NCBI GenBank assembly: GCA_027886185.1
Contig: WOAB01000583.1
Span: 1,550,001-1,614,000 of the forward strand
Length of the DNA: 64,000 nucleotides
DNA from: Rheum nobile
Lineage: Eukaryota; Streptophyta; Magnoliopsida; Caryophyllales; Polygonaceae
Reading direction: 5' to 3'
In this document: piece after piece, positions 55,213 to 64,000 of the stretch
How positions within the stretch are numbered: the first letter of the stretch is position 1
Layout: every line of letters starts with the position of its first letter
Program-made: the position numbers and the translations under genes
The notes under the pieces: model-generated
The model's database searches: none
What the model saw: only the letters and a program-made list of their open reading frames with translations
What the model was told of the DNA's origin: nothing

Positions 55213-56244
55213 TTACTACCCCCTTATTTTAAGTTTCGACCCCGAAACTTGCATTATCAAGGCCGACAACAAGTAGGGAAAGTATCTAAGTACACCCGTC
55301 TCAGTCTCCCAAGTAACCTCTTCGGTTTCTAACTTGGAGCACAAAACTCGTACCAAAGGTACCACCTTGCTACGCAACTGCCTCAAAGCCAAAGAGGAAC
55401 CTTGCCTCAGCACAAAACTTACTACCTGGACTTAATATCCTTAATCATAACATAATCATACAATCTTATCTCCATATAACATACCATGTAATAATTCTTA
55501 CTAACTCCTCAAGATCATGACTATCTTAGAATAAGAGTTTCCCAAATTCATCATAACGATATTACTGCACCTTCACTAGGAGAACACACATTTCTCCTCC
55601 AATCTCTTTATAGACAAACCCAAGGTTTATACATTAACTTCTTACAACTCAGATATTAAATCTTAGTAACCTCGAATCATAACTTCCTTAATTTCCTTAA
55701 TGGTACTTTACACAATTCCATCATTTATCTCAAAGTAAGACTGGCCTTACGCCATCTCTAACTTAAAATCCTTACAAGAATAATTTAACACCTTCCTTTA
55801 AACAATCTCTAACTTAAATCCTTACAAGAATAATTTAACACCTTCCTTTAAACAATCTCTAACTTAAATCCTTTAAGATTCCTTAATTTTCTCCAAGAAT
55901 AATCACAACATATTATTCCTACGTTCCTCAAAACGAATTACATACGATACTACTCCTATTTCCTCAAAAAGAGTGATACCACAAGTCTTATAATCTCAAA
56001 GCATAACAAGGAAACTAGGAACTCAAGTCTCACTAGAGATGGTGAAACCACCTCGACTTCTTCCGAGACCTTCTGAAGAGAACAGAATGCACCCCTAACT
56101 ACGGGTGACAAACAGAGAATCTTAGTCTTTCTAGACACAGAAGCAAACTTCCGTATCAGACTGTAGAAGGCACGACTATGAACGGCTTTTTATTTGAAAA
56201 AAATTCAGAGCTCTTGGAAAACATTTTAGCTCTGATACCATTTC
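55213..56244 (-). pseudogene. Tekay-B internal remnant with chromodomain fragment
   Basis: Minus-strand codons at about 55395-55240 read RQLRSKVVPLVRVLCSKLET and EEVTWETETGVLRYF, matching the chromodomain end of Tekay-A pol. The middle is AT-rich and unrecognised and contains a ~50-bp tandem duplication (55755-55855). At 56110-55960 a relative of the Tekay-A leader ORF remains (SLQKVSEEVEVVSPSLVRLE), but its start is lost. The PBS reads TGGTATCAGAGC on minus. Confidence 0.8.
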
Positions 56245-58581
56245 TGTAACACCCCCAAATTTAACCCTATTTGAAAGCGTTACTGCCGATGACCCCGGAC
56301 GTAAACCCCGAAGTCACCCCAGGCTTTTCCGACGTCATAACTGACTTAAAACATACTTACAATACTAAAATCATAACTTTTATTAAACCACATGGTCGCG
56401 GAATTACACGATTCCAAAAATGACCCAATTAATCAGAAATACAACAGCGAAAGTCTTTAACAAAATACAAAATAGCACATCGGAAATCTTTTAAATACAA
56501 AGCGACAAAACAACTTGTCGAAAACACCGTTCATCTTCATAGTCGTTCTAGCCTTCTCGGATCTTCAACACACCTGATGTGCCGAATCGAACGGATGACA
56601 CCAGCCAACCATGCAAGGAATATAACGGTTGGTCAGTCTAATGAAAGACTACGCAAGGGTACAAAGCAGAGTGGTTCGAAGCAGTCGTATTAGGTTAGAC
56701 TCATCGTTCCTCGAATAATAACCGAGTACGCTAGTCAACCATCATACTCCTACTAGAATAACAAAAGGTATGCACAAGAGAAGATTCTGGAGATCGAGTC
56801 TCACAGCAATCAATCCCAAAAGAAGACTCCAAAGAAATGAGCCTTATAGGAAACATGACAAATGTTGGGGAAACATAACCAAACACACACAACCACATCA
56901 CACAAGTATCGCATACGAGCGATCTACAACTACGACGAGCTTTTCCTAGCTGCACTAGCGCCTATCTGCACTACTCGCCAACCATTTTAAATAAGTGCTT
57001 ACTCATACGGCACTTTATATTATGGTCAAGGCATTTTAATTATGTGCGTTATTCATTGCACGTATCTTATTAAATGTCATCACACACACACATCACGTTA
57101 AGCTTTTAACATACATGTCCCGCCACTCGCGAAACACATATCGAACCGGGTTGTGACACCTGCAGAGTGCACCACTTCTTACACCACTCGAGTGTAGAAG
57201 TCAGTCAATGACTTTACAAATTTATTATAAAGAGACGACATGACCTCTCATCCATTGTCCCTACGAATACTCGTTCTGACTAAACAGTCAAACACACAAC
57301 AATTCATATACAGGACCATCACGGCCCAACCTGCACAAACATCTATATCTTTGCCCACCTGGCAGTCATCCTAGATTTAATAATCTAAACACACACACAA
57401 TAAATCACATCAAAGTCCCTTAAGGTCTTCACCTGCACAAAATCTACAATATACTAGCGTCGGTTCTAGCAAAATATACAACCTAGTATAATATCTTCTT
57501 TTTAATCACATAACGTTATCAAACAATTCCAACATACTTAACAATCATCCCAAATTAATTAACAACAAAACTATTGATAATTAATTGAAATATGGAATGA
57601 TGAGCAAGAGCGAACCGTCACTTGCCTGAATCCGCAGAAGCTTAAGCAAAGCTTAGAGACAACAGCTCTTGGGTCCAAAACTGGAACAGATCTGGAATAA
57701 AAATCCCTAGGAAACGACCTAACAAGATCCTAACTTAGATTCAATACACATATATATGAATCTAAAAGAATACGAGAAGAAATCAAAGGAAACGAGCCAA
57801 GCCCAAAGCCAAACCACAAAACACACACTCGGACGCCCTCACCGCGATCGCGGCGAGTCGCGGCCAGTCGCGGTTTTCGTGTGGCATGACAGCGGCGAAG
57901 CTCGACAGCTTCCATGGAGATTTCTTACCCAAACCGATTTGTTTGCTTCGATTTGTCTATGGTTCGATCTCCCAACACCTCAAAGCTTCTCACTACACTC
58001 AAGAGTACCTTCTCGACTCAAGAACCACTCGAAATCTCCCTCTCACGAAGCTCCAAAACTGCTCAACAATGGTGAAAAATAGAGGAGAAACAGAGGAGAA
58101 AGAAGAAGGAAGAAGAAGAGAAAGAGAGCTCCGGTTCTCACCCCTTTTATAGCCCAAATCCGAGCCTCCTCATGGGAAACAAGAAGGGGACAAGGGGACA
58201 AGGCAAAAGAGCCACTTGCGAGCCCAAAAATATCTCCCCCAAGCCACTTGCGCGAGGAAGACGAAGCCAGCTCTGTTTTCAGCGAAACCGCGATCGCGGC
58301 CGGTTGCGGTGAGTCGCGGTTAATGGCCGACTTCGTTAATTCTTATCCGAACTTGGTTTGGATTAAATTTCTTAACTCCGGGTTAAATATATTCGTACAT
58401 TAACGATACATTAACCCCGAAAACACCTCAACTGTATTATATAATGCTCGGAAAATTTTACAGAGCTCAGACCCCTTTTGAGAAGGTCCGAGACTCACTG
58501 AATTAAATCCGTCTAGCAAAACGGGCATAAGAAAAATTTTAAACTAATTCAAAATACCCTTAAAAATTACGGGGTGTTACA
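56245..58581 (-). repeat. 5' LTR of Tekay-B
   Basis: 2337 bp. It has an extra stretch of about 18-20 bp near 57544 (CATCCCAAATTAATTAACAA) relative to the other LTR, otherwise near-identical. This is the innermost and probably among the youngest insertions. Confidence 0.92.
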
Positions 58582-58586
58582 TATAG

Positions 58587-58979
58587 ACCGGTGCAAAAAT
58601 GGACTGGAGTGATGTGAGTACATGTGAGATGTCTAGTAAAATGAAATGAGTGGCTAGGTGAAAACCCGAGAGGGCGCCTAGGCAAGATGAGCGTAAAGAA
58701 AAAGGAGTGATTTTAGGATCATTCTGGAGGTTGGCGTCATAAGCAGAGGTGATATAAGGAGTTCGGGTTGGTTACTCTGGAGCGATAAGGAGCTAGACAG
58801 GAGTTAGGAATAGATTTATCTCGCATCACTTGTTTTGGTTGTCTGGAGCTGATTGTTGAGTTGTTGTAGTCACTGGTATCATGTTTGCTCGCACTTCCTG
58901 AGGCCTTGGTGTTTGATGACTGGAGTAGGATCAGTTTTGATTTACTCGGGACGAGTAAAGGTCTAAGTGTGGGGATATT
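58587..58979 (+). other. Athila-C 3' UTR, right part, with PPT
   Basis: Contains hairpin H2 at 58653-58678 (CTAGGTG-AAAA-CCC-GAGA-GGG-CGCCTAG, a 7-bp basal stem, GNRA-type GAGA loop). The PPT block ACTCGGGACGAGTAAAGG, then TCTAAGTGTGGGGATATT, follows right before the LTR. Confidence 0.75.
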
Positions 58980-60217
58980 TGATAGGTTCCATTTCAGGCA
59001 CCTTAACTAGTGATTATTGACGTGATTTAGATGGAGTTTTGGTGTAGATTTAGGCTAAGTCTGTAATCCAGAAGAAGAGTTGAGAAGTAAAGATATCATA
59101 GGATTTATAGCTTAGTGGAGAAGATAGAAGATGAAGGCTTGAAGAAGCTGGTCTTGCCGACCTGCGCCACAAGCCACCGCGACCCGACGGTGGATCTCAG
59201 AGAAGGCAGCACAAGCGAAGCCACCGCCCCGCGGTGGAACTCACCACCCCGCGGTGGAGGTCGACGCCTCGCGGCCAGCGATTATTTGTTTCCGATTTTA
59301 GCATTTTCGGATATTATATTTGCTATTATTTTATTTCCTTATTTTGTTTGCTAGGTTAATTTTCTAAAACCTATTTAAGAATCTTTTCTAGTTTTTAGAA
59401 AGGGGTTCGGTCCTCTCTTTTATTCATTCCACTTCTAGGGTTTGAACGAATGGAGAGCTAAACACCTTTGTTTCGCTAGACAATTGAAGCACTGTAATGA
59501 ATTGGTTGTGAGATTTCTATTCCTCGTTCTATATCTTATAAAGTTGGTTTAATTCTCTTGAGCATATTGTCTATCGATTTGTGTTGATTCTTCTAGCGTA
59601 GCTAACTAGGTTTTTCGACATCTATCATAGTGCTAGGATTTGCATATAGGGGTTCCGAGTGCATATCTAGTGGCAAACACGATTGTTGCGTATAGGGGTT
59701 TCGAGCGTGAAATCGTGAGTGAGAATTATTTGCATGCTAAGTAGTAGGGTGTCCTTCTATTTGCATGTATCCTATATCCTTGTGTGCATTGCTATTGCTG
59801 TGTTAGTGGTAAACTCTGCCGACAACTATGAGAATCGGTGGTACTTTACCAGTGACATAGTAATAAGTCTATCGACAACTGTGAGAATCGATAGTACTTA
59901 AGATCAGGGTGGGAACAACCATAAGATTGTAAAAAGAACTTGGAACGATAGTTTTCAGTGATCAACCTATTTCATCTGCTGTGTGGATATTTGTCTAGTG
60001 GAATACTTTTCCTAATCATATTTCTTCTTCTGTTAAATCTTGCGTCTTTGTTACTTTGCAATTACTCTAAAACCCCCTTGTTACTTGTCAGTCACACGTT
60101 ATTGCATACAGATAACCGACTCCGTGTGGGATCGACCCTGACTTGCTTGCTATACTCTTTAGTAGGTGAATTAGGATTTCTTTGACAAGAAAACGACACC
60201 AGTTTCCGGCCTTGTCA
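58980..60217 (+). repeat. 3' LTR of Athila-C
   Basis: 1238 bp, TGATAGGTTCC...CGGCCTTGTCA. Palindromes at 59222, 59242 and 59262 (exactly 20-bp steps). Confidence 0.92.
59222..59274. repeat. Palindrome array in the Athila-C 3' LTR
   Basis: CACCGCCCCGCGGTG, CACCACCCCGCGGTG and a CGACGCCTCGCGG half-site, each 20 bp from the next. Confidence 0.88.
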
Positions 60218-60222
60218 ATTGA

Positions 60223-60527
60223 GGACTAGGAATAATCAATGATCAATCAACCAAACTAAAGGTGGATATTTGTTTGGCTAAGTGTTTTTCCCTAATTGAT
60301 TACAAACCTTTGCTTTTGTTTCATTTGTTTACTTGTTTACAAACAAACAACCAACCAATCCCCCCCCCCCCCCCCTTGTTACTATTGCATGCAAATTGAC
60401 ATAAAGAAAGACAACTCCTCCATGTGGGATTCGACCCTTGCTTGCCTATTCTACTAGTTTAGGTTTTTAAGGATTTTACTTTGATTGGACACACGACTTT
60501 AGCCTCTTATCAAATTTGGCGCCATTA
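60223..60527 (+). repeat. End of the Athila-A 3' LTR plus PBS-like tail
   Basis: Aligns with the last 290 bp of the 5' LTR and reaches CTTATCA at 60512. It then continues AATTTGGCGCCATTA (60513-60527), resembling LTR-PBS sequence, before the CATGG TSD. A C-run of 16 (60360-60375) replaces seven Cs in the 5' LTR. Confidence 0.85.
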
Positions 60528-61721
60528 CATGGATACTTGGATGAACATGTATTTGTTGATCAACCACCTGGTTATGTTAAATCTGAAAATGAGCATAAAG
60601 TTTACAGGTTGAAGAAAGCTCTTTATGGGCTAAAGCAAGCTCCAAGGACATGGTATAGTCACATTGAAGGCTATTTCTTGAAAGAAGGTTTCATAAAGTG
60701 TCCTTATGAGTATACACTCTTTGTTAAGAGTGGAGATAAGGGGAAAATGCTCATTGTCTGCTTGTACATTGATGATTTGCTAGTTACTGGAAATTGTGTT
60801 GTCATGTTTAAAGAGTTCAAGAGGTCTATGATGAATGAGTTTGAAATATCAAATCTCGGTATGATGCACTACTTTCTTGGCATAGAAGTAGTACAATCAG
60901 GTGATGGAATTTTTATGTCCCAAAAGAAGTATGTTGGAGATATTCTGAAAAGGTTTCAGATGCAGGATTGTAATCATGTTAATACTCCAGCTGAGTGTGG
61001 TTTCAAGCTACACAAAGATCATGAAGGGAAGAAGGTGGACAACACACTCTACAAGCAAATTGTGGGAAGTTTGATGTATTTGACTGCCAAAAGACCGAAT
61101 ATTATGTATGCTGTCAACTTGATTAGTAGATACATGGAGAATCCTACTGAAATGGATTTGCTGGCTGCTAAGAGAATCCTTCGGTACTTACAAGGAACCA
61201 AGGATTTTAGCCTGAACTACAAGAAAGGTGACCTGACAAATTTTTTGGGATTTACTGACAGTGATTATGCAGGAGATCAAGATGACAGGAAAAGCACTTC
61301 CGGGTATGTGTTTATGCTTGGTACAACTGCTATTTCTTGGATGTCAAAGAAGCAACCTATTGTCACTTTGTCAAGCACGGAAGCAGAGTTTGTTGCAGCA
61401 ACAGCTGGTGCTTGTCAGGCCATATGGCTGAGGAAAGTTCTTGAAGAGCTGAATTTCAAGCGGCCAGAACCAACTGAGATCTATTGTGACAACAGTTCAG
61501 CAATCAAGTTGACAAAGAATCCAGTTATGCATGGTAGAAGTACGCATATTGATGTGAAAGTTTACTTCTTGAGGGATCTTAGCAAGGATGGAGTAATTGA
61601 TCTCATCTTTTGTCGAAGTGAAGAACATGTGGCTGATATCTTCACCAAACCACTCAAAAAGGAGTCATTCATGAAGCTCAGGAAGCTACTTGGTCTTTAC
61701 AGTATTAAAGTATTAAACTGA
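60528..61721 (+). pseudogene. Copia-A reverse transcriptase (rest) and RNase H
   Basis: Resumes RT after the CATGG duplication with YLDEHVFVDQPPGYV, then KKALYGLKQAPRTWY, YIDD (CLYIDDLLVTGN) and LGMMHYFLGIEV. RNase H shows DSDYAGDQDDRKSTSGY, TLSSTEAEFVAA, the DNSSAIKL block and the end VADIFTKPLKKESF. It ends with a TGA at 61719. This 3' part has no internal stop; codons before 60528 belong to Athila-A. Confidence 0.93.
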
Positions 61722-61751
61722 TGTTAGCAAACTTTAGTTTAAGGGAGGATT

Positions 61752-62007
61752 TGTTAGATATTTCCTGATTATTTTATATTTCCTTAATTATTTGATATTT
61801 CCTAATTTGATTTATCAGTTGCTGAATTTTAGGAATTTATGGGCTGTTAGTTTAGAGAAAATATTGCAGCAGTATGTTAGTGCTGCTAGTGGTTGTAATG
61901 GGTCATAAATTAAGGTTAAATCAGTTTATGTAATCGCCTATAAAAGGCCGTTCAATTTCTTAATGAGAATCAAGCAGTATTCAGCCTAATTCCTTCTTCT
62001 GTCTATT
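61752..62007 (+). repeat. 3' LTR of Copia-A, cut by Athila-D
   Basis: Starts TGTTAGATATTTCC after the PPT (TTTAAGGGAGGATT, 61738-61751) and matches the 5' LTR up to GTCTATT. The last ~65 bp should lie beyond the window. Confidence 0.88.
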
Positions 62008-63481
62008 TGACGGACGGGTTTTTAGTCGTCTTAAACCCGGTCAAAATAAAACCTAACAAACCTAAACAAGTAGTAGAGGCAAGCAAGGGTCGAATCCCAC
62101 AGGGAGAAAGTGATCTTTCAAGTGTTGATTAGCATGCAAAAGACGTGTAACCGACAAGTAACAGGGGTTTTTTTGTATGATCGCAAAGTAACAAGGATAC
62201 CAGCTTTAGAGAAAGAATAAGTATGATGGGTGGATGTATTCCACTAGACAAATATCCACACTGCAGATAAAACTGGTTAATCACTGATAACTATTGTTCC
62301 AAGTTCTTTTCACAATCTTATAGTCGTTCCCATCCTGATCGTAATTAACTACCAATTCAGACAGTTGTTGATAGTACTTACCACAATATCAATAGAAGAA
62401 AACCTTACTATAAAGCAATAGCATTCAAACAAGGATATAGGATACATGCAAATAGAAGAAAACCTTACTACTTAACATGCAAATAACTCTCTCTCACAAT
62501 TGCACACTCGTATTGCACTATATGTAACAATTGTGTTTGCTACTAGATATGCACTCGCATTCCGCTATATGCAAATCCTAGCACTATGATAAATATCGAT
62601 AAACCTAGTTAGCAACTCTAGATAAATCAACACAAACCAATAGACAATATGCTCAAGAGAATTAAACCAACTTAATAAGATATAGAACAAGAAATAGAAA
62701 TCTCACAACCAATCCATTGCAATGCTTCAATCGTCTAGCGAAACAAACGTGTTTAGTTCTTCATGGGTTAAAACCCTAGAGGCAAAAAGAAAACGAGTCT
62801 GAAGATCCTCCAACTAGGTTAACTAAAAGTGTTTTAAACCTAATTCTAAAGTGTTAAAAATAATAAAATAATAACAAAAGTAAACATTCAAAAATAGGGA
62901 GAATAAATCTCGGCTGAACGAATTGCTTCCTCAACTTCCGCATGCATCATTCTCGGCCCATCTCCCTTGCAAGCATCTCGGCCCACCTCGTTCATCACTT
63001 TCTCGGCCCAATTCAAAGGCAGCTGCCCGCTGATGTCGTGGCGGTGTCATCCCTCCATCTCTTTCCAGCTTCAAATCCCGCTCCACTTCACGTGGTTTCT
63101 TTCCTTCATGGGCCTTTCTTCTTCACAGGCCTTTCCTCTTCACGGGCCGAATTTCCTCAAATTCTAACTTCACATGGGCTTGCTTAATTAAGCTGGTTCG
63201 CCTCCCATGATGGTCGCGGTCGCGGTCTGCTCTCGAATTGGCCTAATTAATTTCTGACCGCGGCCCTCTTCTCTTCCGCGTCATTTTCTTCAGAAATTAT
63301 CCATCTCCTCAGGTGGTCAACTCCTTTTCCTCTGGATGTCTCCAATTAGCTCCTCCAGACCACCAAAACCACACTTCTCTGCTTTAACTCCATAATCTCC
63401 AATTGTTCTCTAAATTCAACCAAATGGCACCTCAAACCTGGTAATAACCCCCAGATATGCACTACAAAATAGCACCGATCA
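62008..63481 (-). repeat. 3' LTR of Athila-D
   Basis: 1474 bp. In sense it starts TGATCGGTGCTATTTTG (compare TGATCAGCGCTACTTTG in Athila-A) and ends AAACCCGTCCGTCA. It carries the U5 motif GTGGGATTCGACCCTTGCTT (62101-62082) and GC motifs (two TCGCGG at 63214 and 63220, GACCGCGGCC near 63258). Confidence 0.85.
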
Positions 63482-64000
63482 AATCCCCCATGCTTAAACA
63501 TTGCTCGTCCTCGAGTAAGCTAAAGTCAACCTACTCCTCCAATCAATCCCCAAGGTTTCAGGAAGCATAGAAAACTCAATCTCTAAGAGTCATACCCAAC
63601 AATAAACTCCAGGCAGCCATACAAAATAAGCCTAGCACAATAAACTACAACATCAAATCAAAAATCTCAACACCCCACACAATCAAGCCAAAAGGAAAGC
63701 ATAGTACTTCCCCCAAGCTTATCCCAAATACCATAGAGTGAATATAATCTAATCCTATCTCCCATCTATCTTCTTATACCTCCCAGAGTGACCTACCCGA
63801 ATCCTCCTTATATCTCCTCTTCTTATGTCGCCACGCCGGGAAAAATGAGGATTCCTAAAATTCACTCTTCTTCTTTTCACTCATTTTGCCAAGGCGCCCT
63901 TTCGGGTTTTCACCAAGCCACTCATTTCATTTTTCAATAGATGGGCTCACAGTATGCTCACATCACTCTTGAACAATTATTACCCCAGCCTAATGTTGAT
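63482..64000 (-). other. 3' UTR and PPT of Athila-D
   Basis: In sense: ...CACTCTATGGTATTTGGG, then the block ACTCGAGGACGAGCAATG and the PPT TTTAAGCATGGGGGATT next to the LTR (63482-63498). No ORF is seen. Confidence 0.8.

Larger units (their letters stand above)
52894..58581 (-). mobile_element. Tekay-B, internally deleted chromovirus Gypsy element
   Basis: Two near-identical LTRs of about 2.3 kb flank only 1.03 kb of internal sequence. TSD TATAG (52889-52893 and 58582-58586). The tRNA-Met PBS (GATACCA on plus, 56234-56240) and a chromodomain remnant mark it as a minus-strand Tekay relative. Gag and almost all of pol are deleted, giving a LARD-like derivative. Confidence 0.92.
46322..60217 (+). 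mobile_element. Athila-C, Gypsy element with integrase and Athila-type ORF, carrying Tekay-B
   Basis: LTRs 46322-47560 and 58980-60217, TSD ATTGA (46317-46321 and 60218-60222), tRNA-Asp PBS. The internal region has gag, a deletion of protease-RT-RNase H, an open integrase, an Athila ORF and a 3' UTR split by Tekay-B. Confidence 0.92.
31621..60527 (+). mobile_element. Athila-A, gag-protease-only Gypsy element carrying nested insertions
   Basis: 5' LTR 31621-33059, internal region to 37124, 3' LTR in three pieces (first base at 37125/45156, then 45156-46321 and 60223-60512). TSD CATGG lies at 31616-31620 and 60528-60532, with three further matching bases upstream. Fifteen bases resembling the start of the PBS lie between the 3' LTR end and the TSD. 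RT, RNase H and integrase are absent. The interior jumps from the end of protease to the post-pol hairpin region. Confidence 0.88.
3348..62007 (+). mobile_element. Copia-A, a small-LTR Copia element split by at least four later insertions
   Basis: The pieces, in order: 5' LTR 3348-3669; tRNA-Met type PBS 3671; gag 3763-4643; end of gag and protease 18859-19384; pre-integrase 20246-20410; integrase and start of RT 30280-31620; rest of RT and RNase H 60528-61721; 3' LTR 61752-62007, cut by Athila-D. Each gap is an insertion with its own TSD, so the native element was only about 5 kb. The lineage (Ivana or Ale are possible) is not assigned. The 5' LTR lies inside the 5' end of the UGT gene. Confidence 0.9.
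62008..64000 (-). mobile_element. Athila-D, 3' end of a minus-strand Gypsy element
   Basis: In its own sense it reads right to left: 3' UTR (64000-63482), PPT, 3' LTR (63481-62008). The 3' UTR is nearly the reverse complement of the Athila-A 3' UTR (36620-36950), including hairpin H2 (63914-63893). The 5' part lies outside the window. Confidence 0.88.

Noticed and set aside
60528..61721. Stand-alone Copia polymerase gene
   Set aside because: The codons before 60528 belong to the Athila-A tail; the frame joins the RT start at 31620 across the CATGG duplication, so it is the end of Copia-A.
62942..63187. Plus-strand ORF of 81 codons
   Set aside because: Lies antisense in the Athila-D LTR; Pro/Ser/His-rich with no recognisable domain.

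Overview
The window is plant nuclear DNA from a flowering plant, probably a eudicot. The evidence is one plant-type UDP-glycosyltransferase gene with a PSPG box, plus plant-specific retrotransposon lineages: SIRE-type and small-LTR Copia, and Tekay chromovirus, Tat and Athila Gypsy. No rRNA gene, tRNA gene, CRISPR array or bacterial feature is visible. Almost all of the 64 kb is nested LTR retrotransposons, and most insertions can be ordered from their target-site duplications (TSDs).

Layout. 1-1602 is the 3' end of a SIRE-like Copia element lying against the 3' end of a UGT87-like gene (1603-3347, minus strand, two exons). A second Copia element (Copia-A, 3348-62007 and beyond) cuts the gene's 5' end. 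Copia-A was then split repeatedly: by Tekay-A in its gag zinc knuckle (4644-18858, TSD CATTA); by a non-autonomous hAT element (19385-20237, 8-bp TSD); by a Tat element in its integrase (20411-30274, TSD GAGAG); by Athila-A in its reverse transcriptase (31621-60527, TSD CATGG); and by Athila-D in its 3' LTR (62008 to the window end). Tekay-A carries a truncated Athila-B in one LTR (13791-17267). The 3' LTR of Athila-A carries a complete-ended SIRE element (37126-45151, TSD AATTT) and Athila-C (46322-60217, TSD ATTGA). Athila-C carries an internally deleted Tekay-B (52894-58581, TSD TATAG). The nest is therefore five layers deep: gene, Copia-A, Athila-A, Athila-C, Tekay-B.

Coding state. No element looks fully autonomous. 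Tat keeps one uninterrupted gag-pol frame but with 11 internal stop codons. Tekay-A has two stops and one frameshift. Athila-A has kept only gag and protease. Athila-C has lost protease, RT and RNase H but keeps an open integrase and an Athila-type extra ORF. The SIRE element lacks part of gag and all of protease.

The observations most worth following are: (i) helically phased GC-rich palindromes, seen as pairs 20 bp apart in Athila-A and Athila-C, 21-22 bp in Tekay-A and Athila-B, and 10-bp steps in Tekay-B; (ii) an antisense four-exon gene of 555 codons in the Tat element, whose GT-AG introns join into one frame with a single stop; (iii) recurring RNA hairpins (CCC-GAAA-GGG and GGG-AGGCAA-CCC) in Athila 3' regions; (iv) a U5 motif in every Athila LTR that resembles the complement of a tRNA T-arm; and (v) a leader ORF shared by both Tekay elements that begins with an N-myristoylation-like sequence.
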